A stretch of 9,268 bases of DNA from Flavobacteriales bacterium UBA4660 (lineage in GTDB: Bacteria; Bacteroidota; Bacteroidia; Flavobacteriales_D; Sanyastnellaceae), in NCBI GenBank assembly GCA_002405435.1, contig DHLU01000020.1, positions 16,349 to 25,616 of the forward strand. Direction: 5' to 3'. Position numbers and translations under genes: made by a program. Positions 6,421 through 9,268 of this stretch are shown one piece after another. Below the pieces are notes generated by a model. That model had not been told where the DNA came from. It was given only the letters and a program-made list of their open reading frames with translations, and did no database searches. Positions within the stretch are counted from its first letter, which is position 1, and each line of letters opens with the position of its first letter.

Positions 6421-7667
6421 CCAATCTTGCGGAACACAGCCGATGTGTTATGTCCGCCAAAACCAAAGGTATTGCTCATGGCCGCATTTACCGTGCGCCG
6501 CTGGGCTTGGTTGAAGGTGAAATTCAGCCGGGTGTCCAGTTCGGGATCCGGGGTACTGAAATTGATAGTCGGGGGTACGATGTCGTTTTTAAGGCTCAGT
6601 ATGGTAGCCACCGCCTCGATAGCCCCTGCTGCACCGAGCAGGTGTCCCGTCATTGACTTGGTGGCAGAAATATTGAGTTTGTAAGCGTGTTCCCCGAAAA
6701 CTTTCTGGATCGCCTTGGCCTCCTGCACATCACCCAGGGGGGTTGATGTACCATGCACATTGATATAGTCGATGTCTTCAGGCCTCAGGCCTGCATCATC
6801 GAGGGCATTGATCATAACCTGCCGGGCACCCACTCCATCGGGGTGAGGCGCCGTGATGTGGTAGGCATCCGCGGACATGCCGCCGCCGAGCACCTCACAA
6901 TACATGTGCGCGCCGCGGGCCTTGGCATGTTCATATTCCTCCAGCACCAGACAGGCGGCACCTTCCCCCAGCACAAAACCGTCACGGGTCTGGTCAAAGG
7001 GACGCGAGGCCGTCTGATAATTATCGTTGTTTTCTGAAAGCGCCTTCAGGGCGTTGAAACCGCCTACTCCGGCTTCCGTTACAGCCGCTTCAGAGCCGCC
7101 GGTGACGATCATGTTGGCCTTGCCCAACCGCAGGTAGGTAAAGGCATCGATCAGCGCGTTGTTACTTGATGCGCAGGCAGAAGTAGTCGTGTAGTTGGGA
7201 CCCCTGAACCCAAAACTGATGGAAATCTGTCCCGACGCGATGTCGGCAATCATTTTGGGAATAAAAAACGGGTTGAACTTCGGCGTACCATCTCCCTTGG
7301 CAAATTCCATCACTTCCTGCTGGAAGGTCAACAAACCGCCAATTCCGGACCCCCAGATCACGCCCACCCTGTCTTTGTTAACCTTGTCGAGGTCTATGCC
7401 GCAATCGCGGATGGCCTCAGCGGCTACCACGAGCGCATAATGGGTGTAGGGATCCATGCGGCGCGCCTCTTTCCGCTCAATGTGGTCTTCCACATTGAAG
7501 TTCTTCAACTCACAGGCAAAGCGCGTTTTGAATTTGGACGCGTCAAAGCGGGTAATAAGGTTGGCACCACTCACCCCGTTGATAAGACCGTTCCAGTATG
7601 CTTCGACGGTATTACCCAGCGGAGTAAGCGCACCGAGACCGGTAACTACTACCCTTTTTAACTCCAT
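6417..7667 (-). CDS. fabF: 3-oxoacyl-[acyl-carrier-protein] synthase II
   Basis: Condenses malonyl-ACP with acyl-ACP to extend fatty acids by two carbons; a cytosolic homodimer of the thiolase fold. The 416 residues are the usual length. The Cys-His-His triad is complete: Cys165 in TTSACASS, His305 in NVHGTSTPLGD, and His342 in SATKSMTGHLLGAAGA with Lys337 in the same motif. The C-terminal SNTFGFGGHN (398-407) is the conserved gating loop region. RVVVTGLGALTPLGN near the N-terminus is typical of FabF. It follows acpP by 28 bases with no promoter between, so it shares the acpP transcript and is made next to its carrier protein. Its TGA stop overlaps the rnc start. Confidence 0.97.
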   Translation of the reverse strand: MELKRVVVTGLGALTPLGNTVEAYWNGLINGVSGANLITRFDASKFKTRFACELKNFNVEDHIERKEARRMDPYTHYALVVAAEAIRDCGIDLDKVNKDRVGVIWGSGIGGLLTFQQEVMEFAKGDGTPKFNPFFIPKMIADIASGQISISFGFRGPNYTTTSACASSNNALIDAFTYLRLGKANMIVTGGSEAAVTEAGVGGFNALKALSENNDNYQTASRPFDQTRDGFVLGEGAACLVLEEYEHAKARGAHMYCEVLGGGMSADAYHITAPHPDGVGARQVMINALDDAGLRPEDIDYINVHGTSTPLGDVQEAKAIQKVFGEHAYKLNISATKSMTGHLLGAAGAIEAVATILSLKNDIVPPTINFSTPDPELDTRLNFTFNQAQRRTVNAAMSNTFGFGGHNTSAVFRKIG

Positions 7668-7695
7668 GGAGTGGCCCTGTTAAGAGGCGGAAATC

Positions 7696-7935
7696 TTATT
7701 TGCCGACGTTGGCTTCGATGTAATCTACGGCCTGACCCACAGTGGAAATTTTTTCAGCCTGATCATCCGGAATGGCAATATTGAATTCTTTTTCGAATTC
7801 CATGATGAGCTCCACGGTATCCAGAGAGTCTGCTCCAAGATCGTTGGTGAAGCTCGCTTCACGGGTTACCTCGGCTTCATCTACGCCCAGTTTATCTACG
7901 ATGATGGCTGTTACTTTCTTTGCTACGTCCGACAT
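7696..7935 (-). CDS. acpP: Acyl carrier protein
   Basis: The small acidic carrier that holds growing acyl chains on a phosphopantetheine arm during fatty acid synthesis. The protein has 79 residues. The attachment site is Ser37 in [15 protein letters not shown]. The preceding [10 protein letters not shown] and following [19 protein letters not shown] are standard for the family. It is the first gene of the minus-strand run and is followed closely by fabF, the usual pairing. There is no Shine-Dalgarno sequence; the 30 bases before the ATG are A/T-rich, as is common in Bacteroidota. Confidence 0.97.
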   Translation of the reverse strand: MSDVAKKVTAIIVDKLGVDEAEVTREASFTNDLGADSLDTVELIMEFEKEFNIAIPDDQAEKISTVGQAVDYIEANVGK

Positions 7936-7969
7936 TGTATTGAGATTTAAATGGTTTTAAAAACGCGGC

Positions 7970-7977
7970 CAAAAGTA
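7970..7977 (-). promoter_or_regulatory. Predicted -7 box of the acpP-fabF-rnc promoter
   Basis: On the minus strand TACTTTTG (7977-7970) matches the Bacteroidota -7 consensus TAnnTTTG exactly. It lies 34 bases before the acpP ATG and would give a leader of about 28 A/T-rich bases. No clear TTG is seen about 20 bases upstream, so the -33 element is weak or absent. Position and match make this the likely promoter of the acpP operon. Confidence 0.5.
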
Positions 7978-8067
7978 ACCGATTTCGCAGAGGATTGAAT
8001 AGCTTTTTTCCACCGCCCCTGAGGCTGCGCTAATTCCTGATATTCAATATTTTATAGCTCTATCACG

Positions 8068-8094
8068 GCCAGGCATCGGCCCGACCTGCCTGGC
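8068..8094 (-). terminator. GC-rich stem-loop downstream of porZ, possible terminator
   Basis: GCCAGGCA (8068-8075) and TGCCTGGC (8087-8094) form a perfect 8-base stem with an 11-base loop. A competing pairing of GGCCCG with CGGGCC overlaps it. It starts about 43 bases after the porZ stop and precedes the acpP promoter, which fits transcript ending between the two units. No U-run follows on the minus strand, so it is not a textbook intrinsic terminator; it may end or protect the porZ mRNA. Confidence 0.4.
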
Positions 8095-8136
8095 GGGCCC
8101 GGTCTGCAGCCGTGGTTTGGCCCAGGCGGCAGGGCC

Positions 8137-8961
8137 TCAGCGCAGGATGGCAATGCGGGCTACCCGGGCATTTCTGGTCTCGGCATTGCCTGCGTATACC
8201 AGGTACATGCCGTTAACGACCGGCTGGCCGTCGCGGGTGCGGCCATCCCAGGTAGCGCGGCCGCCTTCGCTGGAGGTTTCAAACACGAGGTTGCCCGCCG
8301 CATCAGTGATTTTGACATCGGTATCAAAGGCCAGGCCGTCTATGGAAATCACGCCGGTGAAATCAGGCCGCACGGGATTGGGAAATACCCTGACATTATT
8401 CATTTCCACCTCAAAATTGGCAGCATCGCTCATCAGCGAAACCAGGCCCTTTTCGGTGGCGAAAAAGATCTCTCCGGTACCGTGGTTGATGGCGATATCG
8501 AAGATGTTGTTGGAGGGCAGGGGGCTGTTTTCCTCTGTAAAATGGGCTATGGTCTCAATACCGTCGGGGCTAAACAGGAAAACACCGCTGTTTTGGGTGC
8601 CCACCCACTTGCGGTTACCCCCGTCGATTTCGATGGCGGTGATGGCCTCGGTTTCCAGCAGAACCTGGGTGTTGCCGTCCTGGTTGATCAGGATTTGTTC
8701 GGCATCACATGGATCTCCGGTAAAGAGGCAGTCCTGGTTGTAAAATACCGCAATCCCCTGGTAGGTGCCTACCCACACTTCACCATCAAGGTCTTCTTCC
8801 ATCGACAACACATCGCGCACCGGCAGTCCGCCCTGACCCGTTTCCTCGTTGAGGAAAACATAACTGTCGTCGGAGGTCGCAGACAGGGTGCCTGCGGTAT
8901 TGAGCACTAAAATGCCCCGGTTGGTGGCCACGGCCCATATATAACCGCGGGAAGTGGGCAT
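8137..8961 (-). CDS. porZ: PorZ-like T9SS protein, C-terminal part (propeller blades and sorting-type domain)
   Basis: By family knowledge PorZ is a surface component of the type IX secretion attachment complex (with PorU, PorV and PorQ), made of two beta-propellers and a C-terminal domain, and linked to supplying anionic lipopolysaccharide for cargo anchoring. This 274-residue stretch, counted from the ATG at 8961, shows propeller-strand motifs GEVWVGTYQGIAVF (60-73), NRKWVGTQNSGVFLF (116-130) and GEIFFATEKGLVSL (163-176). The sorting-type domain follows from 190: VRVFPNPVRPDFTG, then V-x-I-x-DAAGNLVF, WDGRTRDG and GMYLVYAG. The Asn-Pro-Val-Arg-Pro form with a WDG loop is characteristic of PorZ-type proteins. 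The ATG at 8961 is not a natural start. It has no signal peptide, and homologous propeller sequence continues upstream in the same frame beyond a TGA at 8968-8970. The stretch is therefore the 3' part of a longer gene, made only by restart or readthrough if the TGA is real. Confidence 0.75.
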   Translation of the reverse strand: MPTSRGYIWAVATNRGILVLNTAGTLSATSDDSYVFLNEETGQGGLPVRDVLSMEEDLDGEVWVGTYQGIAVFYNQDCLFTGDPCDAEQILINQDGNTQVLLETEAITAIEIDGGNRKWVGTQNSGVFLFSPDGIETIAHFTEENSPLPSNNIFDIAINHGTGEIFFATEKGLVSLMSDAANFEVEMNNVRVFPNPVRPDFTGVISIDGLAFDTDVKITDAAGNLVFETSSEGGRATWDGRTRDGQPVVNGMYLVYAGNAETRNARVARIAILR

Positions 8962-8967
8962 GATGTC

Positions 8968-8970
8968 TCA
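8968..8970 (-). other. In-frame TGA interrupting the porZ-like reading frame
   Basis: The minus-strand codons read TGG TGA GAC ATC ATG CCC ACT. Both sides stay in one frame with no indel, so a single base change would restore the frame (for example CGA, GGA or TGG in place of TGA). Other genes here (pyk, fabF, rnc, the dioxygenase) end at TGA at their expected family lengths, so TGA is a normal stop in this genome. Confidence 0.85.
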
Positions 8971-9268
8971 CCATATTTCGTCTCCTGAAAAGAGGTTGGA
9001 GAAGGAAAAGGGATAAAAATTTCCGGCGATGTCGCGCGCAATCACCGGGCGGTCAGACATGCTGTTGGTGAGCCAAAGTTGCCGCTCCTGATCGAACGCT
9101 ACGCCCCCTACGGCGGTAAATCCCGAAAACCAGGAGAATCCCGCATCCTGCAGGGGCGAATTCTGGGGGTTGTACACGAATTTTCGCCCTCCTGAGATCT
9201 CATCCAGTCCTTCTTCCCACGTGCCCAGGTAAACGTGGGTATTGTCTGCCGGGTCGATTGCTACATCC
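8968..9268 (-). CDS. porZ: PorZ-like T9SS protein, upstream part, cut by window edge and ending at an in-frame TGA
   Basis: An open frame enters from the right edge (first full codon at 9267) and runs 99 codons to a TGA. It is in the same frame as the 274-residue part downstream. The sequence has PorZ propeller character: VAIDP-x-x-x-THVYLGTWEEGL, then NPQNSPL, GGVAFDQERQLWLTNS, and SFSNLFSGDEIW just before the stop. Downstream, after the TGA, it continues D-I-M-P-T-S-R-G-Y-I-W-A-V-A, the expected next propeller strand. No start codon is needed within the window; the ATG and GTG codons inside are internal. The true start lies beyond 9268. If the TGA is real, the gene is a pseudogene or makes a truncated product lacking its last blades and C-terminal domain. 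Confidence 0.7.
   Translation of the reverse strand, partial: DVAIDPADNTHVYLGTWEEGLDEISGGRKFVYNPQNSPLQDAGFSWFSGFTAVGGVAFDQERQLWLTNSMSDRPVIARDIAGNFYPFSFSNLFSGDEIW

Noticed and set aside
8117..8743. Long plus-strand open frame opposite porZ
   Set aside because: Antisense to clear PorZ propeller and sorting-domain sequence, and Ser/Pro/Arg-rich as expected of a shadow frame.
8968..8970. Selenocysteine or reassigned TGA codon in porZ
   Set aside because: No SECIS-like small hairpin directly follows, PorZ is not a known selenoprotein family, and pyk, fabF, rnc and the dioxygenase all end at TGA at their normal length, so TGA is a stop here.
1..9268. Mobile element, defence system, CRISPR array or biosynthetic cluster
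   Set aside because: No transposase, integrase, nuclease-helicase pair, direct-repeat array, terminal repeats or cluster-type enzymes were found; the only repeats are the diverged PKD units.

Overview
The window reads as chromosomal DNA of a Bacteroidota bacterium (order not resolved). The evidence is a secreted protein with a type IX secretion (T9SS) C-terminal sorting domain, a PorZ-like T9SS component, an IPExxVDY-type protein, the gene order acpP-fabF-rnc-IPExxVDY-pyk, start codons without Shine-Dalgarno sequences, and several exact matches to the Bacteroidota -7 promoter box TAnnTTTG. Base composition is moderate and even. I see no insertion sequence, phage gene, CRISPR array, tRNA or rRNA.

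Layout from right to left, the direction of most transcription. From 9268 to 8137 (minus) lies the 3' part of a porZ-like gene, split by one in-frame TGA at 8968-8970. A 201-base intergenic region (7936-8136) follows, with a GC-rich stem-loop and a likely acpP promoter. Then comes a minus-strand run of five genes: acpP (acyl carrier protein), fabF (3-oxoacyl-ACP synthase II), rnc (RNase III, 4-base overlap with fabF), a small IPExxVDY-type protein, and pyk (pyruvate kinase). The only plus-strand gene is a secreted alpha/beta-hydrolase (putative esterase), which meets pyk tail to tail with 6 bases between stops. Divergent from it, across about 100 bases, is a minus-strand pair: 3-hydroxyanthranilate 3,4-dioxygenase overlapping by 7 bases a 700-residue PKD-repeat surface protein with a T9SS sorting domain.

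The acpP-pyk block joins fatty acid elongation, RNA processing and glycolysis in a known Bacteroidota arrangement. The dioxygenase belongs to the kynurenine route from tryptophan to quinolinate and NAD, but no other gene of that route is in view. PorZ belongs to the T9SS machinery that attaches cargo to the cell surface, and the PKD protein is a plausible T9SS cargo, although the two genes are far apart here.

I do not see a new multi-gene system. The points most worth a second look are the in-frame TGA in porZ, the duplicated two-PKD module and the two homopolymer runs in the surface protein, the Asn at a metal-ligand position of RNase III, and the overlap of an NAD-pathway gene with a secreted-protein gene.
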